From Teredinibacter turnerae (GTDB lineage: Bacteria > Pseudomonadota > Gammaproteobacteria > Pseudomonadales > Cellvibrionaceae): a DNA stretch of 64,000 nucleotides. Positions 40,467 through 48,582 of the stretch are shown here, one piece after another (the first letter of the stretch is position 1; each line of letters begins with the position of its first letter). Position numbers and translations under genes: made by a program. The notes beneath the pieces were generated by a model. It was not told the DNA's origin. It ran no database searches and saw only the letters and a program-made list of their open reading frames with translations. The stretch is from contig NZ_CP149817.1 in the NCBI RefSeq assembly GCF_037935975.1, positions 2,046,001 through 2,110,000 of the forward strand. Direction: 5' to 3'.

Positions 40467-41864
40467 TTACGCTAATTCTTTAAACCAGGTTTTGGTCTGC
40501 TTCACTGCGGTGCTGTGGTCAACAATAGGTTTGGGGTAACCACAGGATTCGGCTTCGATGACACTCGGCGCATGAATAGCTTTGTTGCTGAGATTTTTCA
40601 GCTCTGGCAGGTAGTGCCTTATGAACTCTCCGTTTGGGTCGAAGCGTTCTGATTGTCGCGTTGGATTAAAAATCCGGAAATAAGGCGCTGCGTCGACGCC
40701 GGTGGACGCAGACCACTGCCAGCCACCGTTGTTGGATGCGAGATCACCGTCCACTAAGTGTTGCATAAAAAAATCTTCCCCAAGCCGCCAATCGACGAAC
40801 AGGTGCTTGGTCAAAAACATGGCTGTAATCATTCGCAGTCGATTGTGCATCCAACCCGTTTGTACGAGTTGTTTCATCGCAGCGTCGACAATCGGGAACC
40901 CGGTACGGCCTTCTTGCCAGGCTGTTAGCAGCTTTGAATCATGGCGCCAGGGCAGCCGCTCAGTGTTTTGTTGAAACGCCTTAAATTTGCAAAGGTCGGG
41001 ATAGCCATAAAGTAGATGCCGGTAGAAATCACGCCAAACTAATTCGCTGAGCCAGGTCTGCGCACCCTGGGTGGATTGTTCATTTTCCATGCCGCCCTGT
41101 TGGATTGCTGCATCCATACACTGGCGGGTGCTGATGGCGCCTACCGCTAAGTACGGAGACAGGGTGCTGGTGCCGTCGACTGCTGGGAAATCACGATCTT
41201 CGTGATAGCGAGACATCCCATCTTTGACAAATCGGTGCAGTCGCCGATGAGCTTCGTCCTCCCCTGCGGGCCAGAGGTTTTGCCAGGACGATTCAAACAG
41301 CACCTGTTGTAACGGCGCGAGGCTGGAAGTGATTGGAATTTTGTTCTGCGCTTTTGGTGTCGGGTAAACGGCGCGCGCCATGGAGCTGAATTCTGCCAGG
41401 TACCGTTTTTTGAACGGAGTAAATACCTTGTACCAATCGTCGCTGCCGGTTTTGATCTTACCAGGCGCGATAGCACACTGGTCATTAAAGGACCAGGTGT
41501 GTATGTGAGGCCGTAGCTCGGCAATCACCCGTTTACTCAACAGCCTCTCGTTTATTTCAAATTCATGGTTGAAGTAGAGAGCAGAGATGTTGTGTTCTGC
41601 GGCGAACGACTTGAGCTCGCCCGGCACGCGCTTAAAACTACTGCAGGGAATAATGATTAAAGGCACATGCAATGCTGCGAGATCGGATTCCAGCTTGTCC
41701 AGCTGGCGACAGATCAGACTGATTTTTGCCGGAGAGAGCCGATGCTCGCTCCAGGTTGCTTCACACAGCGTGTAGACGGCTACCGTTGACCCGGCTTGCA
41801 TGCTTGCGCAGAGGGCAGGATTGTCTTCAACGCGAAGGTCCGCGCGAAACCACATGAGATTCAA
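40467..41864 (-). CDS. phr: Deoxyribodipyrimidine photolyase (class I CPD)
   Basis: Light-driven repair of cyclobutane pyrimidine dimers using FADH- and an antenna pigment. The N-terminal Rossmann-like antenna domain begins MNLMWFRADLRVEDNPAL. The helical FAD domain has LSPYLAVGAIS, ELVWRDFYRH, WQEGRTGFPIVDAAMKQL (in part), TGWMHNRLRMI, LVDGDLASNNGGWQWSAS and YFRIFNP. 465 residues, intact. It lies just left of ftsB at the right edge of the eno-ftsB insertion. Confidence 0.95.
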   Translation of the reverse strand: MNLMWFRADLRVEDNPALCASMQAGSTVAVYTLCEATWSEHRLSPAKISLICRQLDKLESDLAALHVPLIIIPCSSFKRVPGELKSFAAEHNISALYFNHEFEINERLLSKRVIAELRPHIHTWSFNDQCAIAPGKIKTGSDDWYKVFTPFKKRYLAEFSSMARAVYPTPKAQNKIPITSSLAPLQQVLFESSWQNLWPAGEDEAHRRLHRFVKDGMSRYHEDRDFPAVDGTSTLSPYLAVGAISTRQCMDAAIQQGGMENEQSTQGAQTWLSELVWRDFYRHLLYGYPDLCKFKAFQQNTERLPWRHDSKLLTAWQEGRTGFPIVDAAMKQLVQTGWMHNRLRMITAMFLTKHLFVDWRLGEDFFMQHLVDGDLASNNGGWQWSASTGVDAAPYFRIFNPTRQSERFDPNGEFIRHYLPELKNLSNKAIHAPSVIEAESCGYPKPIVDHSTAVKQTKTWFKELA

Positions 41865-42087
41865 CGTTACTTCTCCAATGGACTATTATCGATTTGCGCG
41901 GAGCGCTGCCCGCCACTTTCCAGTAAAGCGCAATAGCGCCCCGAGTGGTGGCACAAGCACAAATTTACTTACGTAAATTCTTCGATTTGGGATCTTAACC
42001 TCGGCTCGGACTATGCTTTGTATTAACACTCCCGTGGCATTGTGTTAATTTGTCGCGGAATCGAACGGGTGGTAAACCGGGCTTTAT

Positions 42088-42363
42088 ATGAAATGGTTGG
42101 TCGCTGTATTAGTGGTGTTTGTGGCAATGTTCCAATACCGCCTTTGGGTGGGTGAGGGAAGCATCGCCGACGTGGTTCGCCTGGAACGGGAAATCGCCCG
42201 TCAGGAAGCGGACAACGAACGCTTGCGCGAGCGCAATAAACAGTTGGCTGCGGAAGTGGATGCGCTTAAGACCGGCGATGACGCTATCGAAGAACGGGCA
42301 CGCAGTGATATGGGGATGATAAAAGAGGGTGAGACCTTCTTTATGATTATCGACGATCAATAG
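42088..42363 (+). CDS. ftsB: Cell division protein FtsB
   Basis: A 91-residue bitopic protein of the FtsQLB divisome complex. One N-terminal membrane helix (about 3-20) is followed by a leucine-zipper coiled coil (REIARQEADNERLRERNKQL) and the conserved EERARSDMGMIKEGETFF block. ftsB usually follows eno directly; here 21 kb separates them. Confidence 0.95.
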   Translation: MKWLVAVLVVFVAMFQYRLWVGEGSIADVVRLEREIARQEADNERLRERNKQLAAEVDALKTGDDAIEERARSDMGMIKEGETFFMIIDDQ

Positions 42364-42535
42364 GGCGGTGGCACAGGAAATGTTTACTGCGCCTATCGCC
42401 TAAGTTGTAGGTAACCGGCGCTGGCTGTCGCTACCCGTATTTGTGTTTACCTATTGAGCGGCGGATTACGACGACTCCTTGCCACCTTTTAAACCTACGG
42501 CGGTAAAAGCAGGGAGCCTGCCCAAGGATACCTTC

Positions 42536-43009
42536 ATGAGAATTGGCCACGGCATTGTCTGCGCGCAGCGTACGCAATCGACAAAATTGGTGTTGGGTGG
42601 CGTTTATCTCGAACCGGGGTTTGGACTTGCCATTATGAATGATGGTGACCTGCTGTTGGCGGCGGTCGGCGATGCACTTGCTGGCGCTGCTGGTCTCGGT
42701 AATTTCGTTTCACTTTACGATCTAACCTCTCCGGATTTTAAACATGCGTCTACCCGGTCACTCTTGCAGATGCTGGCTACCAGTTTGCGCAGCAAGGGGC
42801 TGCGCGCGGTGAATCTGGACATTTCTTTGTGTGGTCGGGATCTAACATTTAATGCGTATCGGGACGATATGCAGGCATCTATAGCCGATGCGCTGGGCAT
42901 CGACGCTACACGCATAAACCTAAAACTTTCTGGCGCCTTGTTGTTGCCGGCGCGCAATGACTCGGATGTCCTGGCGCTGGCGACGGCGCTGCTTGATGAC
43001 GAGCATTAA
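42536..43009 (+). CDS. IspF-like protein lacking all metal ligands (pseudoenzyme)
   Basis: 157 residues, essentially the length of MECDP synthase IspF (159 in E. coli), and collinear with it: MRIGHG start, LGGVYLEPGFGL, NDGDLL, GDALAGAAGLG, DFKHASTRSLL and NLDISL. The zinc ligands are replaced (D8 to V, H10 to A, H42 to A). H34 is M, and the C-terminal TTTEKLGFTGRGEG motif reads LSGALLLPARNDSD. The enzyme cannot work by the known mechanism. An AAGGA ribosome site supports ATG 42536; the frame is open back to a TTG at 42479. Position between ftsB and truD is that of ispDF in relatives; ispD is absent here. The frame is intact, so it may have a retained structural role. Confidence 0.85.
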   Translation: MRIGHGIVCAQRTQSTKLVLGGVYLEPGFGLAIMNDGDLLLAAVGDALAGAAGLGNFVSLYDLTSPDFKHASTRSLLQMLATSLRSKGLRAVNLDISLCGRDLTFNAYRDDMQASIADALGIDATRINLKLSGALLLPARNDSDVLALATALLDDEH

Positions 43010-43015
43010 TAACCT

Positions 43016-44005
43016 ATGGGCGATACCCCTTTTGACCTGAACTTTCCCTTCGCGTATGGCGGCCCGTGTACACAGGCGGATTTTCGCACTTACCCAGACG
43101 ATTTTATCGTGGATGAAATTTTGTCCGAGCCGCCCAGCGGGGAAGGTGAGCACCTTTGCTTACAGCTGACCAAGCGAGGAGAGAATACCGGGTGGCTCGC
43201 GGAACAGCTGGCCAAAGCGTTTGGTGTGCGCCCGGTGGATATTGGCTATCACGGGTTGAAAGATCGGCATGCCTGCACCACGCAGTGGTTCAGCGTTCAT
43301 CTGCCAAAGCCCGATCCCGAGCAGGCGCAGATATTAGCGAATTTGCCTGAACGCCTGGAAGCACAAGTTGTGCTGCGTGAGGTGCGTCGACACAATAAAA
43401 AACTCCGCCGAGGCGGGCACCTGGGGAACCGCTTCACCATAACCCTACGCAATTTACGTTCGGATGACGGTGTGGATGCGCGGTTAAAACGCATTGCCGC
43501 CGAGGGGGTACCCAACTATTTCGGGGAGCAGCGGTTCGGCAATCATGGCAGTAACCTGATGTGGGCTGACCGTTGGCTGTCTGGCGGTGAAGCGATACGC
43601 AACCGCGGCAAGCGCATTATGGCGCAATCCGCTGCTCGATCCTGGCTATTCAATCAAGTGCTCGCCGCGCGGGTTCGGGACGACAGCTGGCGGCACGCGA
43701 CCTTCGACGAATCACAACCAAGTGGCCCTCTGTGGGGGCGCGGACGGCCAGTGGCGACAGAGCCTCAGCGGGAATATGAGCAGGTGGTGATTGCGCCATG
43801 GTCTGCGTGGCTGGACCCGTTGGAGCACGTTGGCTTGAACCAGGAGCGGCGAGCACTGGTGTTGCAACCGCAAGATTGTCACTGGCAACTGGATGCAGAG
43901 CGCCTTGTAATCAGCTTTATGTTGCCGCCTGGCGGTTATGCCACCGCAGTGTTACGTGAACTGTGTACTCTCAACAACCTCTCCATGCCGGAGGCGGAGC
44001 AATAG
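43016..44005 (+). CDS. truD: tRNA pseudouridine(13) synthase TruD
   Basis: Makes pseudouridine 13 in tRNA-Glu. The catalytic aspartate lies in GYHGLKDRHACTTQWFSV, preceded by ENTGWLAEQLAKAFGV; RRHNKKLRRGGHLGNRF, NYFGEQRFGNHGSNL and the C-terminal LPPGGYATAVLREL are also typical. 329 residues. The start codon is six bases after the IspF-like stop, so the two are coupled. Confidence 0.95.
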   Translation: MGDTPFDLNFPFAYGGPCTQADFRTYPDDFIVDEILSEPPSGEGEHLCLQLTKRGENTGWLAEQLAKAFGVRPVDIGYHGLKDRHACTTQWFSVHLPKPDPEQAQILANLPERLEAQVVLREVRRHNKKLRRGGHLGNRFTITLRNLRSDDGVDARLKRIAAEGVPNYFGEQRFGNHGSNLMWADRWLSGGEAIRNRGKRIMAQSAARSWLFNQVLAARVRDDSWRHATFDESQPSGPLWGRGRPVATEPQREYEQVVIAPWSAWLDPLEHVGLNQERRALVLQPQDCHWQLDAERLVISFMLPPGGYATAVLRELCTLNNLSMPEAEQ

Positions 44006-44062
44006 GGCTCAGAGTGTGTGGTATAGTTTGCGCGCTTTTTTTTCTGGCCGTAGGTTAGGTAA

Positions 44063-44740
44063 ATGGTGAATCGACTTGAATTAGAAGGCGTGGGCATGAC
44101 GTCTAAACGCACTCGAGATCGACTGGTACAACGTTTGGTTGATCAGGGAGTGAGCAATCGCAGTGTGCTGGATGTGGTAGCGAATACCCCCAGACATATT
44201 TTTTTGGAAGAAGCGTTATCCCATCGCGCTTATGAGGACACATCCCTCCCTATTGGTCACGGCCAGACGATTTCGCAACCCTACATAGTTGCTCGCATGA
44301 CCGAGGTCTTGCTCGGTGCTGGCGGTATGCTTTCTCGCGTGCTGGAAATCGGCACCGGCTGCGGGTACCAAACCGCGGTGCTCGCGCAGCTTGTCGAGCG
44401 GGTTTACAGCGTCGAGCGAATCAAACCGCTGCAAATACAGGCGCGCGAAAGACTGCGCCGCCTCAAGTTACACAACGTTGACTTCCGACACGCGGACGGT
44501 GGCCTGGGGTGGCCTGATGAGGACGCCGTGTTCGATGGCATTCTTTCTGCCGCAGCTCCCCGTGAAATTCCCGCGAGACTCTATCGCCAGCTAGCGCCGA
44601 ATGGTGTCCTGGTGATTCCTGTAGGCGACGATCAACAAATTCTGACACTCGTTATCCGGGTGGGCGATACCGATGAATTTAAGACGCAAAAGCTGGAACC
44701 GGTGCGTTTTGTGCCTCTGCTTTCTGGGGTAACCCGCTAG
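44063..44740 (+). CDS. pcm: Protein-L-isoaspartate O-methyltransferase Pcm
   Basis: SAM-dependent repair of isoaspartyl residues in damaged proteins. Seen: [36 protein letters not shown] in part ([24 protein letters not shown]), motif [23 protein letters not shown], and the [18 protein letters not shown] region. 225 residues. surE, which normally lies between truD and pcm, is missing; pcm follows truD by 57 bases. Confidence 0.95.
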   Translation: MVNRLELEGVGMTSKRTRDRLVQRLVDQGVSNRSVLDVVANTPRHIFLEEALSHRAYEDTSLPIGHGQTISQPYIVARMTEVLLGAGGMLSRVLEIGTGCGYQTAVLAQLVERVYSVERIKPLQIQARERLRRLKLHNVDFRHADGGLGWPDEDAVFDGILSAAAPREIPARLYRQLAPNGVLVIPVGDDQQILTLVIRVGDTDEFKTQKLEPVRFVPLLSGVTR

Positions 44741-44782
44741 ACAATCTTACAGACTAATTAATAATCGACTTTTGGGGAATTT

Positions 44783-45751
44783 ATGAACGACGCTGTCGGC
44801 GGCGTGCGGAGCGCGCGCGATTACATCTTGTTGGTGGTAAAAGGAATGGCCATGGGGGCAGCGGACGTTGTGCCCGGCGTATCGGGTGGCACAGTGGCAT
44901 TTATAACAGGAATCTATGATGAATTACTTCACTCGTTAAAACAGATAGGACCTGCCGCCATCGGTGTTATGTTTCGCGAGGGTATCCCCTCAGCATGGCG
45001 CTATATCAACGGAAATTTTTTGCTCGCCGTTTTTGGTGGAATTTTACTCAGCCTTAAAACCTTTGCCGCGATCATTGGTTATTGTCTCGAGTATTACCCG
45101 CTTTTGGTGTGGTCATTTTTTTCCGGGCTAATCATTGCCTCTATTATCCTGTTAATGAAACAACAGCCACGCTGGTCTTGGCAACACTACCTCGCATGTG
45201 TAATTGGTGCAATATTCATCTACTGGGTCTCTATCGCGTCGCCCACGCAACTTCCCGGACATTGGTGGATGCTGTTTTTAGGCGGGTTTGTGGCCATTTG
45301 CGCAATGATATTACCCGGCATCTCGGGTAGTTTTATTCTGTTGCTGGTAGGGCTCTACCCAGTCGTACTCGGCGCCATTAGTGACCTGGATCTGGTTGCG
45401 CTCGCCAGCCTGGGAGCAGGCTGTGTTGCTGGCTTATTGGTGTTTTCACGCTTCTTATCCTGGCTGTTGGATAGCTATCACCAATTAACACTTGCTACGT
45501 TAATTGGTTTTCTTATAGGTTCACTCAACGTGACCTGGCCGTGGAAAGAGACTATAGAGACGACTGTCGACCGCCATGGTGAGGTTATTCCCCTGGTGCA
45601 AAGCAATGTTTTGCCTGGTACGTACACCGCAATAACACATCAGGATTCGCAACTATTTCTCGCATTGATTTGCTTTGCTGTGGGTTTATGCTTAGTACTT
45701 ACTGTTGAGTTATTGTCGTCTAAAATAACGTTTAAGCCCATCAAAGCGTGA
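44783..45751 (+). CDS. DUF368 membrane protein (PopT-type undecaprenyl-phosphate translocase)
   Basis: 322 residues with about eight hydrophobic segments. The two inverted family motifs are GAADVVPGVSGGTVAFITGIYDELL in part (near residue 28) and AICAMILPGISGSFILLLVG in the second half. DUF368 proteins have been linked to flipping undecaprenyl phosphate back to the cytoplasmic face, together with DedA proteins. A GGGGAA ribosome site precedes ATG 44783. It lies between pcm and nlpD, among cell-wall genes. Confidence 0.88.
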   Translation: MNDAVGGVRSARDYILLVVKGMAMGAADVVPGVSGGTVAFITGIYDELLHSLKQIGPAAIGVMFREGIPSAWRYINGNFLLAVFGGILLSLKTFAAIIGYCLEYYPLLVWSFFSGLIIASIILLMKQQPRWSWQHYLACVIGAIFIYWVSIASPTQLPGHWWMLFLGGFVAICAMILPGISGSFILLLVGLYPVVLGAISDLDLVALASLGAGCVAGLLVFSRFLSWLLDSYHQLTLATLIGFLIGSLNVTWPWKETIETTVDRHGEVIPLVQSNVLPGTYTAITHQDSQLFLALICFAVGLCLVLTVELLSSKITFKPIKA

Positions 45752-45951
45752 TCGTGAATACCGTAGAGAATCACTCGGACTTCGGATTTTTCGCGAAAAT
45801 ATTAGAAAACGGTTGAATACGCATAGACTCATTTATAATAAAGCTGGCTTGTAAACCGGAAATAAATTATAAACATGTTCATAAATTCATCGTTTTTGTG
45901 AATATGGCGCCTCTGTAACGTGCGGTTGGTGACACTACGAGCAATAGCACT

Positions 45952-46722
45952 ATGTTCAGAATATTGATCATATTATGTGTCATTGGTGTATGCCTTACTG
46001 GATGCACCTCTGGCACGTATAAAGCGCCAGTGACTGACAGAGGGCGGCCGCCGGGCGAGCGCATTGGGCATCACATTGTCGCCAAAGGAGAGACGCTTTA
46101 TTCCATAGCCTGGCGTTATAATGTCGACTACCACGCGCTAGCAGCCGCTAACGGTGTCGGATCGACCTATCACATCTACCCCGGGCAGCGGTTGACTCTT
46201 GATGTAACGCGGGTACCACCAAAGCCCTCAATTAAGCGGACGACTAAAACAGTTGTCTCAGCTCCTCCAAAAGTCGTAAAAACACCGCCACGTTCAAAAA
46301 TTCAAACACCTTCCATAAGCCAAAAACCGATAAAAAAGGCGCCAAAAGTCGATCCTTCATGGCATTGGCCCGCGAGTGGGAAGTTAATTGCCACTTTCAG
46401 CTCAAACGGTGGTCTAAACAAAGGTATTGATATTCAGGGGAAATTAGGAGAGCCTGTGCATGCGGCTGCTGCGGGGATTGTGGTTTACTCCGGAAGCGGA
46501 CTGCGAGGTTACGGCAAACTTTTGATCGTTAAGCACAATGCTAAGTTCCTCAGTGCTTACGCCCACAACCGTCGTCTCCTGGCAAAGGAAGGTGAGCGGG
46601 TTAAACGCGGTCAGAAGATTGCCGAGATGGGTTCCTCGGGTACCGACGCTGTCAAATTGCACTTTGAAATACGCTTTGATGGCACCCCTGTAGATCCCAT
46701 GAAGTACTTACCTCGTAGATAG
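45952..46722 (+). CDS. nlpD: NlpD-type LysM/LytM lipoprotein
   Basis: Murein hydrolase activator for cell separation. Lipobox CLTGC (Cys18). A LysM domain is at about 40-84 (HHIVAKGETLYSIAWRYNVD). After a basic Pro/Lys/Thr-rich linker comes a LytM/M23 domain (about 125-254; WPASGKLIATFSSNGGLNKGIDIQ in part, HAAAAGIVVYSG, GQKIAEMGSSGTD, LHFEIR). The first metal histidine position reads NKGIDI, so the domain is a regulatory, not catalytic, LytM as in NlpD. It precedes rpoS as in most relatives; the rpoS promoter commonly lies within nlpD. Confidence 0.92.
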   Translation: MFRILIILCVIGVCLTGCTSGTYKAPVTDRGRPPGERIGHHIVAKGETLYSIAWRYNVDYHALAAANGVGSTYHIYPGQRLTLDVTRVPPKPSIKRTTKTVVSAPPKVVKTPPRSKIQTPSISQKPIKKAPKVDPSWHWPASGKLIATFSSNGGLNKGIDIQGKLGEPVHAAAAGIVVYSGSGLRGYGKLLIVKHNAKFLSAYAHNRRLLAKEGERVKRGQKIAEMGSSGTDAVKLHFEIRFDGTPVDPMKYLPRR

Positions 46723-46917
46723 AACTAACTAAAAAGTAGCAAAAAAGGCCAATCTTACTTAAAGATTTGATTTCTCTGCCGACATTACAACTAACTCGGC
46801 GGCGTAATCAACGAGGTGTCAAACCCACGGGCCGACGATATAACGATATAAAAGCAACTAAAAAAGGTGCGAGAGAATTAGCCTCGCGAGGATAACCTAC
46901 GTCACAGGGGTCAGGTC

Positions 46918-47931
46918 ATGGCAATTCAAGAATTGGATACAGTATTGTCCTATGCGTCTCTCGAACAAGATACGCTCATCCCACACGGTGTCGATTTCGA
47001 GTACGACGAATACGACAGCGATAGTTCGTCCAGTAAAAGTCGGTCCCGGAATAGTCGTTCTTCCAGCGCCGACGCTGAAGATAGTTATCAGCGTAACCTG
47101 GACGCCACCCAGCTCTATCTGAACGAGATCGGCTTCTCGCCGTTGTTGAGTGCTGATGAAGAGGTTTACTTCGCGAGACGCGCGCTCAAAGGGGATGAGG
47201 CTGCCCGCAAGCGCATGATCGAAAGCAACTTGCGCCTGGTAGTAAAAATTTCCCGGCGGTACGTCAATCGCGGCCTGGCGTTGCTCGACCTTATCGAGGA
47301 AGGCAACCTCGGTCTGATCCGCGCGGTAGAGAAGTTCGACCCGGAGCGCGGGTTCCGCTTTTCCACTTACGCGACCTGGTGGATTCGTCAGACCATCGAA
47401 CGGGCGATCATGAACCAAACTCGCACGATCCGCTTGCCTATTCACGTGGTGAAAGAATTAAATGTGTACCTGCGCGCGGCCCGCGAGCTGTCCCAGAAGC
47501 TTGATCATGAGCCCTCTGCGGAAGAAATCGCAGAGCTTCTGGAAAAGCCCGTGGAAGACGTCGAGCGAATGCTGGCTCTGAATGAGCGGGTGACATCAAT
47601 GGACGCGCCCATCGGTCCGGCGTCTGAAAAAACCGTGGTGGATACGGTTCCTGATCAACAGGTATCCGATCCGGTTGAGCTGCTGGAAGACAGTGATTTG
47701 AGCACCAGCTTAAATTCCTGGCTCGACGAACTCAGTGAAAAGCAACGCGAAGTCGTGGCCCGGCGTTTCGGCTTGCGCGGCCACGAAACCAGCACACTGG
47801 AAGAAGTGGGCCGTGAAATCGGGTTGACTCGCGAGCGCGTTCGCCAGATTCAGGTCGAAGCCTTGCGACGTTTGCGCGACATCCTCGAAAAACAAGGGTT
47901 GGATGCAACAGCGCTGTTCGGCGCAATGTAG
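46918..47931 (+). CDS. rpoS: Stationary-phase sigma factor RpoS
   Basis: 337-residue sigma-38. Region 1.2 is [21 protein letters not shown], region 2 contains [42 protein letters not shown] in part and [17 protein letters not shown] (-10 recognition), region 3 is [17 protein letters not shown], and region 4 has the helix-turn-helix [20 protein letters not shown]. The serine-rich N-terminus ([18 protein letters not shown]) is lower complexity than usual. An AGGGG ribosome site precedes ATG 46918; the 195-base leader after nlpD fits translational control. Confidence 0.97.
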   Translation: MAIQELDTVLSYASLEQDTLIPHGVDFEYDEYDSDSSSSKSRSRNSRSSSADAEDSYQRNLDATQLYLNEIGFSPLLSADEEVYFARRALKGDEAARKRMIESNLRLVVKISRRYVNRGLALLDLIEEGNLGLIRAVEKFDPERGFRFSTYATWWIRQTIERAIMNQTRTIRLPIHVVKELNVYLRAARELSQKLDHEPSAEEIAELLEKPVEDVERMLALNERVTSMDAPIGPASEKTVVDTVPDQQVSDPVELLEDSDLSTSLNSWLDELSEKQREVVARRFGLRGHETSTLEEVGREIGLTRERVRQIQVEALRRLRDILEKQGLDATALFGAM

Positions 47932-48046
47932 CTCGCGACTTTGGCTGGTTGAGAATAGAGTTCCCGAGAGCTATTCAAGAGTAAATCTAGCCGAAAGTGT
48001 GACCAACTAACGTTGATGCCGGCACTAAGTATCGGCTAGACAAACT

Positions 48047-48077
48047 AAAAAACCCGCCATCTAGGCGGGTTTTTTTT
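48047..48077. terminator. Bidirectional terminator between rpoS and fdxA
   Basis: Twelve-base-pair stem aaaaaacccgcc / ggcggg tttttt with an atcta loop, then more T residues on plus and an A run on the other side. Convergent genes rpoS and fdxA share it. Confidence 0.9.
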
Positions 48078-48098
48078 ATTTTAACTGCTGCCAGTTGC

Positions 48099-48422
48099 TC
48101 AGCGTTCCAGATGTTGGAGCTTGCCTTCCACGCCGTCCCATTCTTCGGCGTCAGCAGGCGCTTCCTTTTTCTCTGTAATATTCGGCCACACTTCGGCCAG
48201 CTCGGCATTTAACTCGAGGAATGCTTCCTGGTCAGAAGGGAGTTCATCCTCAGAGAAAATGGCGTCAACGGGGCATTCCGGCTCGCACAGGGCGCAGTCG
48301 ATACATTCATCAGGATGAATTACCAGAAAGTTTGGACCTTCGTAAAAGCAGTCAACTGGACACACTTCAACACAGTCAGTGTGTTTACACTTGATACAGT
48401 TTTCACCGACTACAAATGTCAT
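48099..48422 (-). CDS. fdxA: Seven-iron ferredoxin FdxA
   Basis: 107 residues with one [3Fe-4S] and one [4Fe-4S] cluster. The cysteine spacing is visible: C9, C17 and C21 in [14 protein letters not shown], then [12 protein letters not shown]. It is an electron carrier; the physiological partner in this order is unknown. A GAGG ribosome site precedes the ATG. fdxA next to rpoS and mutS is conserved in pseudomonads. Confidence 0.96.
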   Translation of the reverse strand: MTFVVGENCIKCKHTDCVEVCPVDCFYEGPNFLVIHPDECIDCALCEPECPVDAIFSEDELPSDQEAFLELNAELAEVWPNITEKKEAPADAEEWDGVEGKLQHLER

Positions 48423-48535
48423 CGCATTAACCTCGGGGCTGTGATCGAAAAGTGCGGCATTCTAACAGCTCGTGTCGAGCAGGCAAAGGGTTGTCCCCCC
48501 AGTGGGCTTGTCGCTCTTTTCTTTGGTTTAAAAAT

Positions 48536-48568
48536 AGCCACGTCAGCCAGCACTTGCTAGTCGTGGCT
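48536..48568 (-). terminator. Possible terminator after mutS
   Basis: agccacg (48536-48542) pairs with cgtggct (48562-48568), with a secondary stem in the loop and a short T run on the minus strand. It lies just after the mutS stop, between mutS and fdxA. Confidence 0.5.
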
Positions 48569-48582
48569 TATTTCTGGCTCTG

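Noticed and set aside
20853-42087. A single genomic island
   Set aside because: No integrase, tRNA target, flanking direct repeats or clear composition shift was seen; the genes are mostly ordinary metabolic functions.
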